Assembly: GCA_024449915.1 (NCBI GenBank)
Contig: JAMZAV010000067.1
Location: forward strand, 613,592 to 677,591
DNA length: 64,000 bases
Direction: 5' to 3'
From: Sweltsa coloradensis
Taxonomy: Eukaryota; Arthropoda; Insecta; Plecoptera; Chloroperlidae
Shown here: one piece after another, positions 22,198 through 34,680 of the stretch
Layout: every line of letters begins with the position of its first letter
Numbering within the stretch: position 1 is the first letter of the stretch
Notes under the pieces: model-generated
Told to the model about the DNA's origin: nothing
Database searches by the model: none
What the model saw: the letters and a program-made list of their open reading frames with translations, nothing else
Translations under genes and position numbers: made by a program

Positions 22198-24397
22198 TCC
22201 TTTATCCTTTGCACTGTCAATAAAATGTTAACTTTTATGTTCACTTAATGCAGAAAATTAGATCAATTAATGTGCAATCATAATTTTTAAAGTAAAATTG
22301 TAAAAACAAATACATTAACCACTGTCAATTCAAATGATATCATTTGATATGGAAATGCTATCAATTGCATCAATCAACTGATAGTCTGAAAAAACAATCC
22401 GGGAGTAAATAGAAATAGACAAAACACCTAACAACGTCAATGGTGATGTAGACGCTTTATTAGCTGAGTTACTCCTGGGCCCCAGTTATCAAGCTAGCAT
22501 CCCGACGCCACAAGGAACTACAACAGAAACGACAACAATGTATTTATTAATTAATTTATTTTAAAAAAATTTGTTTGCATTCATTCATTCATTCCATTCA
22601 TTCATTCATTAAACGTCCATCCTATTCAGTAATTAAAGCTGATTTACAAAAGAGGACAACTAAAGAAAACTAATTACTAATGCAGATACAATAATGAACT
22701 AAAGTTAGGTACGTTATTTTTGAATAAGTAATACTACAACAACAATGTATATTAAGACAATAATTTTGGGTAACACATTTAAAATTAAAATTAATAACAA
22801 CGCATTAGGCGTACGTTAATCGAATCGAAATTAATTATATTTATGATTATTATTTTTTTAAACGAAGAGCCTATCAATACATTATAAAGATTCCGGATTC
22901 CAGAAATTTTAGTTCTACAAAACAATATCAACCAAACAAATTTTTGTTACTACACAGACCCTTGGATTAATCACAGAATACCTGTTAAGCAGTATTTTTG
23001 GAAAGAATTTTTAAATAGTAACATTGACTGTTAAGTAAATATAATGTTAATAATTCCAATTTAAATGCAAACAGACTAATGTAGTCGTCCTGTCAGTCCG
23101 AGTACCACAACTCGTGAACTGATGTTTCTGTGCTAGAACAGTCAAGAAAACGACCAAACTATTGATTCGGTTCAGCCTTTAACCAGACATTTGGTTGGTT
23201 GAAAAGATAGGTTAATAGAAACATGGCGAATATCGACATTGCTTGTGGAATAAATATATTATTTAAAGCTTACGTGTTGCGCAAGAGTATTACTATGAAA
23301 CATTTTCTAGGTCAACTTTTATTGAACCCAATACACACGCCACATGTTACCAACCTAACATGACTCTGAAACAATTATTTGAAACATTGTTTAAATTTTT
23401 ACAACATATTATACCTTACTTTATTAATTTTTTTTTCTTCTATAGTATTAATTTCACAAAATGTAATATAACTAGCATTTATCTACTAATGGTTTTAAAA
23501 ACACTAATTTTGATCAATTTCCTTAAATAAACATCACACTAAAAAATGTTTCTCAAAATGTCTCAAATTTGAGAGAAATTGCTAAATAAGGGACTTCAAA
23601 GCTAAAATTAGCCCAAATTCCTTGTTTTAGTGCAGATTTGTAAATATGCCATATTTTAGCAAAGCAAGAATAAAATAGTCAAACCACTACCAATCTATCA
23701 GAATTACCAACGAATTCTAAACCTAATTTTGCCATATTTAATCGTTAGCAAGAAGTTTAATGTGTTTACATGGATATTTCACAACACATTCCATGAATTG
23801 CTCATCTTAAGGCCAGGTAAAGGTGAACCAACCTTCATAATTTAATTTTCTGATTTTTGTATATTATTCTATAACAATTTATTAGTATAAAATACTTTAC
23901 TTCATTGAGATCCGACGATCCATTATGCTTAAATTATATTTTAAGTTGTATTGTTGCTTGTTGGTAGCCATAGCAACCACACTTCGTAATAAGCATGTTT
24001 CAACTACCTGTTTTTCTCAGAATAATATAATTTTGACATATATGTAACTTTTCTCCTAAACCACTGACCGATTTGTCTAAATTTTTAAGGTATGTTAAAT
24101 GTGTTACAATACACAAGCCTCTATAAAAATAAACTTGATTAATTTAATTATTTTTTGTGATTTCAATATTATAAATGAGAATTTTTCATAAAGATGTTAA
24201 CTTTTGCATGTATTTAAAAAAAATGCATACATTTTTTCATGTAGGTGGTTAGTTTTTTATAGCGCTCATGTAGAACGTGTTCTTAAACACACCCTCAAAG
24301 TTGTAGCCAAATTTATCGAATAGTTTGGGTAATAAAAGTACATGAAGTTAGCAAAATTAACATTACCATGCATCTGAAAAATAACTCCCGGTACTAG
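22198..24397. other. AT-rich DNA upstream of the receptor gene
   Basis: 22575-22790 is a third copy of the LINE 3' end (repeated ATTC, then CGTCCATCCTATTCAG). Otherwise no gene or repeat family is recognised. CATTTTATTGACAG at about 22211-22224 (minus strand) could be an acceptor for a 5' UTR exon just above the receptor ATG. Confidence 0.4.
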
Positions 24398-25153
24398 TTG
24401 GATGAGCGTAGCGAGCGAAGCGAAGATTTCATTTCACTACACTGGAGAAAAAAATCCGGAATGTTTTTTTTTTCTTTTTTTTTGTATTTTTGTGTGTTTG
24501 TTAACACGATTCCGGCTAAACCGATACTCCGATTGCGATGAAATTTTATGGAGGCCTTCGAAATCTCTGAACTTAGAACTGCCACGTTTTTGAGCGCAAT
24601 CGGAATTTTTTTTCTTATAAAAAACGCAATTTTACGATTTTTTTCAATTTTTAAAAAATGACTTCGACTTATAACACCTACATGCTTTATCCGACTGCAG
24701 TGATTTTTTCACAGAACCTTAATTTTATGAATAAAGATATTCGTGTGAAATTTGAGCGTAATCGAAAAATTATTTTTCATGAAAATATAAATTTTGCGGG
24801 TTTTTTCTTTTTTTAAACAATTCTTTGACTTATAACACCTAATGCTTTATCTATTGTAATGGTTTTTTCACAGAACCTTAATTTCATGAATTTATATTCG
24901 TGTGAAATTTGAGCGCAATCGAATAATTATTTCTTATAAAAATCGCAATTTTTCGATTTTTTCCTTTTTTAAAATTATGATTAATTAAAAAAAAAAAAGT
25001 TTATTTTTAATTTAATTTAATTTAATTTAAAAAAAATCTTGAACTTAGTAATAATTTTTTTACAGAACAACAGAAAATCCGCATAACACATGGCAGCTCA
25101 ATGCACCAATTACGCTCATCCAACAACGCGGCGGGACTTAAGCGTTTTCCTAG
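24398..25153 (+). mobile_element. Helentron-like element, family A, full-length copy
   Basis: Starts TTGGATGAGCGTAGCGAGCG and ends with CGCTCATCCAAC, then a short stem-loop and TTTTCCTAG before T. About 756 bp, non-coding, with A/T-rich repeated interior (TTCACAGAACCTTAATTT). Confidence 0.7.
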
Positions 25154-25522
25154 TATAGACTTTACATACTAGATTAATGGTAAAAACTTTATATTTTTGG
25201 GTAAATCAATCCCGAAGAAAATCGCAGCATAACTTCACAATATATTATTGTGTTATGATAGCGCAAGCATAAAATATAGCAAGAAAAAGACAAAAATACC
25301 TAACTTTAACTGCTGTTTTCTAAAAATTTTAATTTCGTTACACATTGACAAACTTCGACCAAGTTTACAGGAGTAACAACAGAGATAGATGGATCATCTA
25401 TGGCTTGTTTAGTAGGTTATTAAACATAGCATGTTTTGACAGAGCCACATTGAGGTATGTGACCAACCCATGAATTACATATGTACCATAAGTTTATTTT
25501 ATGGTGGAAGCATTTGCTTAAA

Positions 25523-26268
25523 CTAGGAAAACGCGTAAGTCCCGCCGCGTTGTTGGATGAGCGTAATTGGTGCATTGAGCTGCCATGTGTTATGCGGATT
25601 ATCTGTTGTTCTATGAAAAATCATTACTTAGTCGAAGATTTTTTTTTAAATTAAATTAAATTAAATAAAAAAATTACCTCCTTTTTTTATATAATTACTC
25701 GTAATTAAAAAAAAGAAAAATCGTAATTTTGAAATTTTCGAAATAATTATTCGATTGCGCACAAATTTTACACGAATATAATAATTCATAAAATAAAGGA
25801 TCTGTGAAAAAATCTTGACAATAGGATAAAGCATGTAAGTCAAAGAATTGTTTTAAAAATGAAAAAAAACGTAAAATTTCGATTTTCATGAGAAACAGTT
25901 TTTCGATTGCACTCAAATTTAACACGAGTACCTAAATTCATAAAATTTTGGGTCTGTGAAAACATCATTACAATCGGATAAAGCATGTAGGTGTTATAAG
26001 CTGAAATTTTTTTTTAAATCGAAAAAAATCGTAAAATTGCGATTTTCATGAGAAGTAATGTTTCGATTGCGCTCAAATACGTGGCAGTTCTAAGTTTAGA
26101 GATTTCGAAGACCTCCATAAAATTTCATCGTAATTGGAGTATCGGTTTAGCCGGAATCGTGTTAACAAACTCACAATAATACAAACAGAAAAGAAAGAAA
26201 AATATTCTGGATTTTTTTCCCAATGTAGTGAAATGGAATCTTCGCTTCGCTCGCTACGCTCATCCAAT
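25523..26268 (-). mobile_element. Helentron-like element, family A, full-length copy
   Basis: Opposite orientation to the copy at 24398: CTAGGAAAACGCGTAAGTCC at the left, GCTACGCTCATCCAA at the right. The two 3' ends face each other across about 370 bp. Confidence 0.7.
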
Positions 26269-27430
26269 TAAAGTTTTAATATTTAAAATTATAAAATTAA
26301 CACTTGTAGACATTTTTTTTACTTTAGTATGTAAAGTTACATAAAAGAAAAACAAATCAATAAAAGACTCAATTGTAAAACTTTTTTCCAATACTATACT
26401 AGTACCCTTAAGAAGTGTAAATTATTTCAACGTTAACACACAGTGAAAAGGTTTCTAGTCAGACCCAGTATACGGAGGTTTCAAGGTTTCTAATACGATA
26501 ACACGAATTGTCGACCAACATGGTATCCTTGGTTTCGTATTGATTCAACTCTGCATTGTTCTAGGCGTTTAGTTGAACGATATGGGAAGTAGATAACAGG
26601 CTTTGAGGATGATCGACGTTGCCAGCGTATAAATATATTATAACGTACGTGTTTGTGCAGAAGGAGGCCTTGGTCGGGTCAGCCATGTGACACGCAAAAC
26701 AGTCACTACTATAGCATTAAAAGAATCTTAAAGCGGCTTTTCCCCAAAAAATTATATTTTACCACAATTATTGTATTCTACACATAAATCACCGTTTAAA
26801 AATTTTGAATCTTGTGACTGTGATTTTACACGCATTTCAAAGCATTGTGATCCTGAAAGTTTCGAAAGTTTACGTTTTAATGGATTTCTTAAATTTCTTA
26901 AATAAATATTTACTAGAGCATAGTACCAATTTCAAATGTCCCTTTAGAAAATTATGTCTTGAAACTGTGCACAAACAAGCATTCAAAGTCAAACGCGCAA
27001 AACGCGCAAAGATATTGTATTGAGAAAGATCACCCCTTCTTGAACCACAAAATATTTGACGAAACCACTTGCCCAAATTACAAAAAGAAAACATAACTGA
27101 TTTACAGACAATTTAGTCGAGAACATCAATAAAAGCAATTTTTTTAAACAAAATACCCTAAGATTACAGGGCATAAAGATCGTGCCCCAAGTTATTTCTA
27201 ATGGGAGATTTTTGACCAAAAATTTCCATGTTTGATAATTTAATCGGGTCATGGTTTACCCAATGTCTTATATGTTTGTACATTCATAACGAGTTAGCCT
27301 GTATAAAATATATTTCTTTAATTTGGCGGATGAATACTCCTATAGCCAAAACAACAGGAATTATATTATTAGATAAGTGTCGATCTTCTAACGGTACCTA
27401 CCATACGGTACATACATTAGGTAACGACAT
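26269..27430. other. AT-rich intergenic DNA
   Basis: 27165-27255 is a diverged copy of the GGCATAAAGATCGT/AATGGGAGATTTTTG block seen at 3642, 5700 and 51670. No gene is recognised; the overlapping open frames on both strands at 26805-27252 lack any signature. Confidence 0.35.
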
Positions 27431-27489
27431 TATAAATCGAGTTTAGATGGTCAGTTCAAAGGCAGCAGAATCGTTGCAGTACTGTTCCA

Positions 27490-27650
27490 ATCTATTCAGA
27501 TCTAGAATGCACCAACAATTCAGATGTTATGAAGTTAACCATCCCGGTAGCTTAGGGGTAAAGCACTCGACCGGCAATCGGGAGACCGGGGTTCGATACC
27601 CCACTGGGATGGATTTTTTAATTTCTGGATTGATTTCTATAAAATCTATG
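27490..27650 (+). repeat. tRNA-like SINE (Ala-GGC-like), family 3
   Basis: 27542-27610 folds as a tRNA: acceptor ATCCCGG/CTGGGAT, D arm GCTT/AAGC, anticodon stem CTCGA/TCGGG with loop CCGGCAA, T arm GGGGTTCGATACCCC. The anticodon would read GGC (Ala), but position 33 is C instead of the near-universal T, and the unit is embedded in a repeat. Both the upstream CTATTCAGATCTA block and the downstream TTAATTTCTGGATTG tail recur at 39070-39230 and 44089-44252. It is therefore a tRNA-derived retroposon rather than a working tRNA gene, although box A and box B look intact. Confidence 0.7.
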
Positions 27651-28349
27651 AAAAAGGTACATACCCCATTCAAGAAGGCAAGTGTTGGTATTGAAGTTAA
27701 TAAATGTATTTATAAAATATATATTTCATTAAGTGTATTTTATACGGCCACAAAAGGTGCCACTGCGGTTCTATTGATCTTCTTTGCTATGGTTTCCACA
27801 AACAAAACTCTGATTGGTTTCACATTTGATTCCAGATGCGTAGAAGGACAATGAGGAGACCATAACCTCCAACACATCACACTCGTAACATCGTGTTCAA
27901 ATATTTAGTTTTGTTTCATAACATAACACGGGATATTGTGTGACCACATTAAAATAATATGACACAAAATATACATTGATTGCAAATTACCTTGCTTACA
28001 AATTATATTAAATTAATTATACAAAACATATCGAAACTTTAATAGAACAGGTAAATATTATTATGTTTTAGTCCATTGAACATTATCACTGCACTCTAAG
28101 GTAGGAATTTAGGTTTTATTTTCTCTACGCTTCGGTAGTAATTGTCTTTCTTATATTGTAGTGTATAGGTATCATAATGCATCTACGAGCAGTGAAAATG
28201 TTCAATTAACTTTACATATATTTCAAACTAAAATTTAATTTTTTTATATGTGAAGACTATCTGACGTTGGGAACTTTAACGTAAGGTAAGGTATCAAGTA
28301 CATGCATGAGTCTTGATTTGTAGATAAATTGCTGAACTTAAGTTATTAA

Positions 28350-28560
28350 GGTGCTTAAAGGCGAGCACTGGAATTTCCCTGAACACCCTGACAACGACGA
28401 CGACGACATAAACGATAACAACGACGATCGCTTCTTAAGAATATTCAACCTTACCTCCCAAGCATGGAGCTGGATCTGTCAATCATTGGTCTTTCCTACC
28501 CAATCCCTAGGCTAAGGTAGCTCATTATCACCTAACGGTTGACTACATACTTAAACTTCA
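28350..28560 (+). repeat. Degenerate family-5 retroposon
   Basis: GACAACGACGACGACGAC, CTTACCTCCCAAGCATGG and CACCTAACGGTTGAC follow the order seen in 6334-6710. Confidence 0.5.
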
Positions 28561-30604
28561 TCAACTCAAACTTACAAATTTAGGTTATAACAGTGTGAGG
28601 AGTGAGGACATTCAAAGTAAATACAAAAGAAAAATTATAACGAGTAAAAATGTCAACAAAGAACTAAAGTTTTGCCAAAAATACTTTGTAATAATTATTT
28701 GTGTAAATTGCAAGAATATTGAACTATCAATCAATTAAGTTTGAGGTTAAATGCTCAGTGATTATCAAATAAAATATATTTTTGCTACCCTCAAATCAAT
28801 ATAAGAGAATTTTTGGGTTTCGAGTTTAATTGATATTTAAACAAATAGTTTGACGTAATTTAATGAGGATTTTTGTTTTTTTATTATAATAATATATAAT
28901 ATATATAATATCAATTATAAATATCATATAAGATAAGGTGGTGAAGAAAAGGCAGTAGAGAAATAGATACACGATAGAAAGAAATAGAAATATATTGTAA
29001 TTTTAATATCAAGATAGAAATCAAATTGTAACATTTTCTATCTAAATAATATCGAACAAACAGCCATTACAGAATAGAAAATCGAGCTTTAAAATACGAC
29101 TGTCGTCTTGACAAAAGTGGCGTTTAGATCAAAGATAATAAAATATTAATACATGTTATGAAGAAAAAACAATGAATCAAAACAAACAAACGCATGGAAA
29201 ACAAGCTTTTAGTGTAAGATTTTAAATCTGGCGCGCGCCACTTGTGACGTCAACTGAGGCGTACTTCTCGAGGATGCCGCATTGTGCCTACTGTCCTCAG
29301 CCGCTTTGCTCTAAATCATTCAGTTGCGTTGCCAGTCGATGCTCGTTACAGATAGTGATAATGATCTTATCTTCAAATTAGATTTTGTTAAAGCATGGTT
29401 AACTGATGATGTGTGTCAAGTGTAGTTATGTCTCGGGTAAAAATAAGCATCGATCATTACATTCATTTCCCGACAAACTGATAAAACCATACCTACATCA
29501 GCAGTAATTGAATGAAATAAAGAGAGCACAGTTTGTGCCAAGCAAGTATCCGCGCAGTGCTCCGAACATTTTCTTGAGAACGATTTTGAGATCGGTGTAA
29601 AACTGAAGACTGAATTATTTCTTGATTGGAATGTGTGGTTTCCCGCTAAACCAGTCTCTTGAAAGGAGGTGTCACATCCCAGGCAGAAACGAGGCCCGCG
29701 TAAACATGTCCTCTTTTGTGATTGACGGTATTTTTCTTTTGGTTTGATTTGAAGCAAACATTTTCCCTTTGTTCAAGCCGTCAACTTGTAATCCCCTGCC
29801 TCACTTACCCTTCGTCCGATCTTCCAGCAATGTATTGTTACCGTATTTAATTACCATAATACCACCAATGTTGTCAATCTGCTAAAAGTCTTAAGCTCAA
29901 AATAAAATATGGTAAAAAGAAGTATTGCCTTTCTTTATCTTGCTAACAAGCTATTTTTATCTAACCCCCAGTAAGCCCACTCATTGTGACCTTGAGAAGA
30001 CGTGACAGATCGCATCGCTGACAGAGCCGCTGCGATGAGTGTTACCTTTATGGCCCAGTGAGGCACCATTCTATAAATAGCACAGTCTGCAGTATTGCCC
30101 TATTATCAGCTGCCTGCTGCCACATTTTTTTGTAATCTGCTGCAAACTCAACTCAGGTTCAGATAAATATTGTTTTAACCCAGAAATAAACAAAAATACA
30201 AAATAATGTCGAAATAGAACGCGGAAGATGCTGCAAGTACAGCGATTGTCGTGCGTTACTGACTACCTATAGTACATTTACTTGCGAGTAGAACACATTG
30301 TTCTATTCGAGAGCGAAGATCGTTTGTATGTCAGCTAAAATTTACTTTTTTTATATGGCCTACTCTTGACCGCATGCCGGGACTAAGCCACAGTTGACAT
30401 CACGCGAGGAGGCGTGGCCAACACAGGATAACAGTTTTAAAAAATGGCGGAATTGTTGACCGATTCCTTTGATTTTTGTTTTGGCGTATTCAAATTAGTG
30501 TCTCAAAACTAATGATTAATACGTTTTTCAAGATGAGATAATTTCTTGAAGCATATTGGCCAAAAAGTGAACAGTGAGTAAATCGTAAAGTTTCAATTCT
30601 AACT
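28561..30604. other. Intergenic region with a GC-richer stretch and a TATA motif
   Basis: 29230-29345 is GC-richer (GGCGCGCGCCA, TGACGTCA) with TCATTCAGTTGCG near 29317. At 30072-30079 is TATAAATA on the plus strand, in a non-repetitive context, with TTATCAGCTG starting about 32 bases downstream. No coding exon follows that I can recognise. These may be promoter-like sequences of an unseen or non-coding transcript. Confidence 0.25.
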
Positions 30605-32668
30605 TCACGAGATTGTGTTCTTCATACCGACCGCGCAGATACTATTCCACCGGAGAATACAATTGCGAATAATAGGGCGAACTTTCTGAATCCAGCTTCT
30701 GGTGACTCCCGAGGACCTGAATGTGGTGTCCTTGACGCACTGGGCAAGGTCAAAGAAAACTTTGGCCAGAGGTTCGGCTGAGACGGCGATGGCAGCTTTC
30801 TCGCAGGTCACCATGTTCTTGAGTTCATTTCGGCACTTCCTGTAGGCGGACCTCATGTCGCTGCGGATCTGGGGGGAGGAACAGAGGGTTGGTGGCAGAC
30901 AGAGCGATGAATTGCGTCCAAAGATTCACTATAACTAGCAACCTACTGATTGAGATACTCTAGCAATCTACAACTAATTTATGTTATATACTTACAACAT
31001 TGGCTGTTGTGACTGATGCCTGTTAAAAAGGTTTCCCCAATTAAAATGAGCACAGCTTCGCAGATTCTCACAAATTACTCTAAAAAATTCTCCGCTTGTG
31101 ACACATTATTCATTCAGTTTTTAAATAAACACAACAAATAATTTGATTAGACGTTTTCAACGGAATTTTGTATATGGCAGTTTTACACACTTAGGCTTTA
31201 CTCATATTTAAATTCTGAGATACAAAGACAGAGAAATAAGCCGAAAGTATTCGCAAGTCGTCAAAATTTCCAACGGTATTTGGAGCATTTTGGCACTGAC
31301 GCTCTTAATTCGTTTGCTTTTAATTTACACCTATGTTAAGAAGTCGTTTACTCCTTCCTGTCCAGTTGGAGCAAACAAAGTATATCATTAGAACCTGTTT
31401 AATAAGCGTAACTTAACAAAAATCAGCACGTGCATTGAAACGACTACCTTTCCAGTTTGAGCACAAGTTAGAGTCATAGTTTAAGATAAAATTTTAAAGT
31501 ACAGTGAGACTTAATTAACTTTTACAAATGTTGTTTCCCACACCCTTTTTTTAAAAATATGATGATGTAGAAGTGATTTAGTAAATCTCATCCTAGCATT
31601 GTATAAGATAAGAAATATGTTTAAATTTTTTGCTCATCTATAAAGAACAACATTGTCATCCAAATTACGACAAGATGAACAAATCAGCGTATTTAAGAGA
31701 ATTGCAAATTCCTACAATTTTAAAAGTGTGGATGCTCATGTTATTCATAAGGAAATGAACCTCGGTCCTATATAACTCTGCACTTACCTTCCCAAGGGGC
31801 GAGCGCTGAGCCTTGAGGCAGTTGGTGTACTGGAGTCCAAGATTCCTCACGACCTTGATGATACTGATAATTTTAGACGTGCGTTCCTTGAGCGTAACTT
31901 TAGAGTCTTCCTGTACATCTGCCTCGTCCATCATCAAAGACTCTTCGTCTAGTGCCGCCTGCATCTCATCCTGGGAGATTATTTCGTCGTCCTGTTCGTC
32001 CTGAGCTATTTCGTCCTGATCTACTTCGTCCTCATTAGCCCATTGTTCGGCAGGAGCAGCCTTCAAAACCTGGAAGAAAGTTAATGTTGTTAGCTTAGCT
32101 GGTTGTGGTCTAGATTATATTGCCATCTCACAAGCAATTTCATAGTCAATGGCAACCATTTTGAGAAAAGTAAAAATGAGATCAGTCAATAAATGCATTA
32201 ATTAACTGTCATGACCTTCATCAATTATTTTCTTCTATACTGATCATGTTAAACCCAACCCACTGGATAATTGGCAAAATATCTAACAGAAAATATTCTT
32301 AATCCGTGCACCACAATGTTCTGAAGAATATTTCGACAGCAAAATATGCTGAAACATCAAATTTTAAGTATAACCTGTTGGTTCGAACAATGATTAGATG
32401 CGATGAATCAGATTAAGAATTTGAATAGAATTAAAAAGTTTACAGTGAAGGCCAAAATTGACAAATCATTTTTCTGACTATCAAATAATGAGTAACTTGG
32501 AGCAGCCGCACACTTGTGCACTGCAGTCTATTATTTTTCCCTCGCCTAATCTGTTAGGAAATTACAAGCAATACACTTGATTTACCCATTAATATGCGTA
32601 TTAAAAACTGTACTTACGCCAATCATCGAAACCGCCAGAAGGACACAGATGAAGCTCTTGCTATTCAT
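30605..32668 (-). CDS. Secreted acidic six-cysteine protein, unknown family
   Basis: Three exons, all phase 0, GT..AG: 32618-32668, 31788-32069, 30605-30868; 198 codons plus stop. Exon 1 is a signal peptide (MNSKSFICVLLAVSMIG), probably cleaved near VLKA/APA. Exon 2 begins with a strongly acidic, Asp/Glu/Gln-rich stretch (about residues 25-75), then a basic amphipathic helix and the first mature cysteine. Exon 3 adds five cysteines. Spacing of the six is C-21-C-9-C-21-C-25-C-7-C, which lacks the C-x3-C of classical odorant-binding proteins, and no other known cysteine pattern is evident. I do not recognise the family. The sequence suggests an extracellular, disulphide-bonded, largely helical protein released from a gland or into haemolymph. 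No clear TATA box lies within 60 bases upstream of the ATG. Splice sites are strong (GTAAGT donors), so the gene is likely real. Confidence 0.75.
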
Positions 32669-33288
32669 CCTAGCCTCATGTAGATGACTGCGTTCTAAAT
32701 GGGAGACTTCCGCAATGTAATGTTCGGAAGGAAAAACAGTTTTTTTTACTACTGTGCTTGCGCGTTTTTGTGGGCAAATTACCCATATTATTCAAAACAA
32801 AGTCATTTTAATTCGTTTGATAAAAACACTGTTATAAAGAGATGTTTAATAATATACTTATGCTGATTTATCATTAAAGTCTTGCTTTTTTAACTTTATA
32901 ATTGTACATCAACCACAACAGGTTAATAAGAGTCGGTAAAGAATTGTAAAATAATTATATGTATCACATCACATAAATTAGCTCAACAATTTTTTGTCCC
33001 CGTATGTCTGGGTTGAGAGATTGAACATAATATTATATTATCATATTATGCAGATATTATCTGAGCAAGTCTTTGGTTATTAGGAATGGAGCCTTTGTGA
33101 TATCGGCTAATTTATTTCACTTTTTTATCACCTTGTTTTTTTCAACTTCCATGTGTGAGAAATGTGAAATCTTTATCTACCTTGGCTATTGTCTTGGTTT
33201 GTTTTGATTTATTTTTGACAATTGATTTTTGTTTTATAAACAACCTGATTACGGACAACGTTTTCATTAATTTCCGAAACGTTGTTTG

Positions 33289-33505
33289 TTGGATAAGCGA
33301 AGCGAAGACTTCAATTTCACTGACCCCCAAAAAATTTAGCTCTGACATTCTAATAACCCTTGCAATTAGTACTTTATAAAAATTATTCTAATTTAACAAA
33401 AATGATTTTGCAATGGAACTTGAAGAAGTAAAGAGATCCCACGCATACTAAAATTTTTTTAAAAAGCTCATCCATCAACGCGACAGGACTTAAGCGTTTT
33501 CCTAG
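33289..33505 (+). mobile_element. Helentron-like element, family A', internally deleted
   Basis: Only 217 bp: TTGGATAAGCGAAGCGAAG, a CACTGACCCCCAAAAAATTT block, then GCTCATCCATCAACGCGACA, then TTTTCCTAG before T. Both ends are intact but the tandem interior seen in 37932-38696 is gone. Confidence 0.7.
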
Positions 33506-33884
33506 TATTTAAAAAAGAGTTGATTTCCACTGAGGTGTTATAAATATCGGATATTTGGCTTGCATCTATATTGTTACATTAATGAAACAATGAGCTACAT
33601 CCCATTTCATTAGATTCATTTCTGTTATTAAATTACATGCTGAAAAATATTTTTAAAATTGAAATTTGTGGATGTATGCTGACAATCGTCGGCATCAACC
33701 TGAAGATGGGTGAGGAAGGTTCACCCGAAAATTTGTTTTTATGTCAGTAGTGGCCTTGGTTATAATTTTTGAATTAACGTTTTAATAACCACTTCGTTGT
33801 CCCCCGATATGACCACAAAATAATTTATTAAGTCTAATTAATAACTTAAATAGATAAACTAGGCCTAAATATTACATGGTAAAT

Positions 33885-34680
33885 ATAAGAGAATCATCTA
33901 GCCACCCATTGAACAGGTACACCTTTAATATGGAGGTCTGGTTCGGTGGTTCCTCTGATGTGGAACATCTTAACGTTCTTACCTTGTAGTTCTTTGAGAA
34001 AAGGATTCTAATGGTCTTTGTTCCGTTGAAACCAATCCGTCATTTAACATACCAGGGTACTGCAACATCAAAGTCGCGTTGCAGATAGCGGCTTATAACA
34101 TGCAAAGATTCACTGAAGTGGCAAGAGCTGCTAAATCATCAGCAATGAGGTCCACAATAACATGTTCATACGCTCCCGGGATCGGTATGTCATGAGTGTA
34201 CACATTTGAAAAGTGTCGGTGCAAGAACTGAGCCCTGAGGAACTCCAGCACGAGTTTTTCTTGTTGAATCTGATCCACCTCTGTGTTCAAAGAAGGAGCG
34301 GTCCTGAAAATAGGCTCTTTTCTTATCATATTTACTAGGTACGGCGGAAAACCCAGACGTTTCATCTTAAGAATAAGTCCATCATGCCGAACCTGATCGA
34401 AGGCTTTAGCGACATCAAGCAATACGGCCGCGGTTCAGAGGCCTCTTATAAATCCATCTGTGATTTTCTCCGTCAGCCTGGCTGGCTAGTTGGTGGAAGG
34501 CGAAGTGCCCTATCCGGAAACCAAATTGGACATCAGGAATGGGTTTCACCAGTTGAATGATTTGCTTGATACGTGTCAGTATAATTTTCTCAAACAACTT
34601 TGACACTACGCTCAGCAGGTTTATCGCTCGATAGCAATGACGGTTGCCTTGCAAGTTTTCCAGGTTAATCTTAAATGGTT
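33885..34680 (-). pseudogene. Decayed non-LTR (Jockey-like) reverse transcriptase
   Basis: The minus-strand translation gives, in order: YRAINLLSVVSKLFEKIIL (34640 region), VQFGFRIGH, LLDVAKAFDQVRHDGL-type block (MLDVAKAFDQVRHDGL), KRLGFPPYLVNMI, VYTHDIPIPG, and VDLIADDLAALATS at the catalytic site. These match the RT palm and fingers order of Jockey-type LINEs. The catalytic YADD/FADD appears as IADD. The sequence between SIRNRTF- and VPQG-equivalent positions is garbled, and a frameshift separates the two main open segments near 34415. 33885-34080 carries the following GFNGTKTIRILFSKNYKVRT block. This is an inactive LINE remnant. Confidence 0.8.

Noticed and set aside
27542..27610. Functional tRNA-Ala (GGC) gene
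   Set aside because: The cloverleaf is good, but position 33 is C, not T. The unit and its flanks recur in degenerate form at 39070-39230 and 44089-44252, so it is a tRNA-derived repeat.
29416..29757. Minus-strand protein of 113 codons
   Set aside because: No recognised motif, no supporting splice partner, and ordinary base composition.
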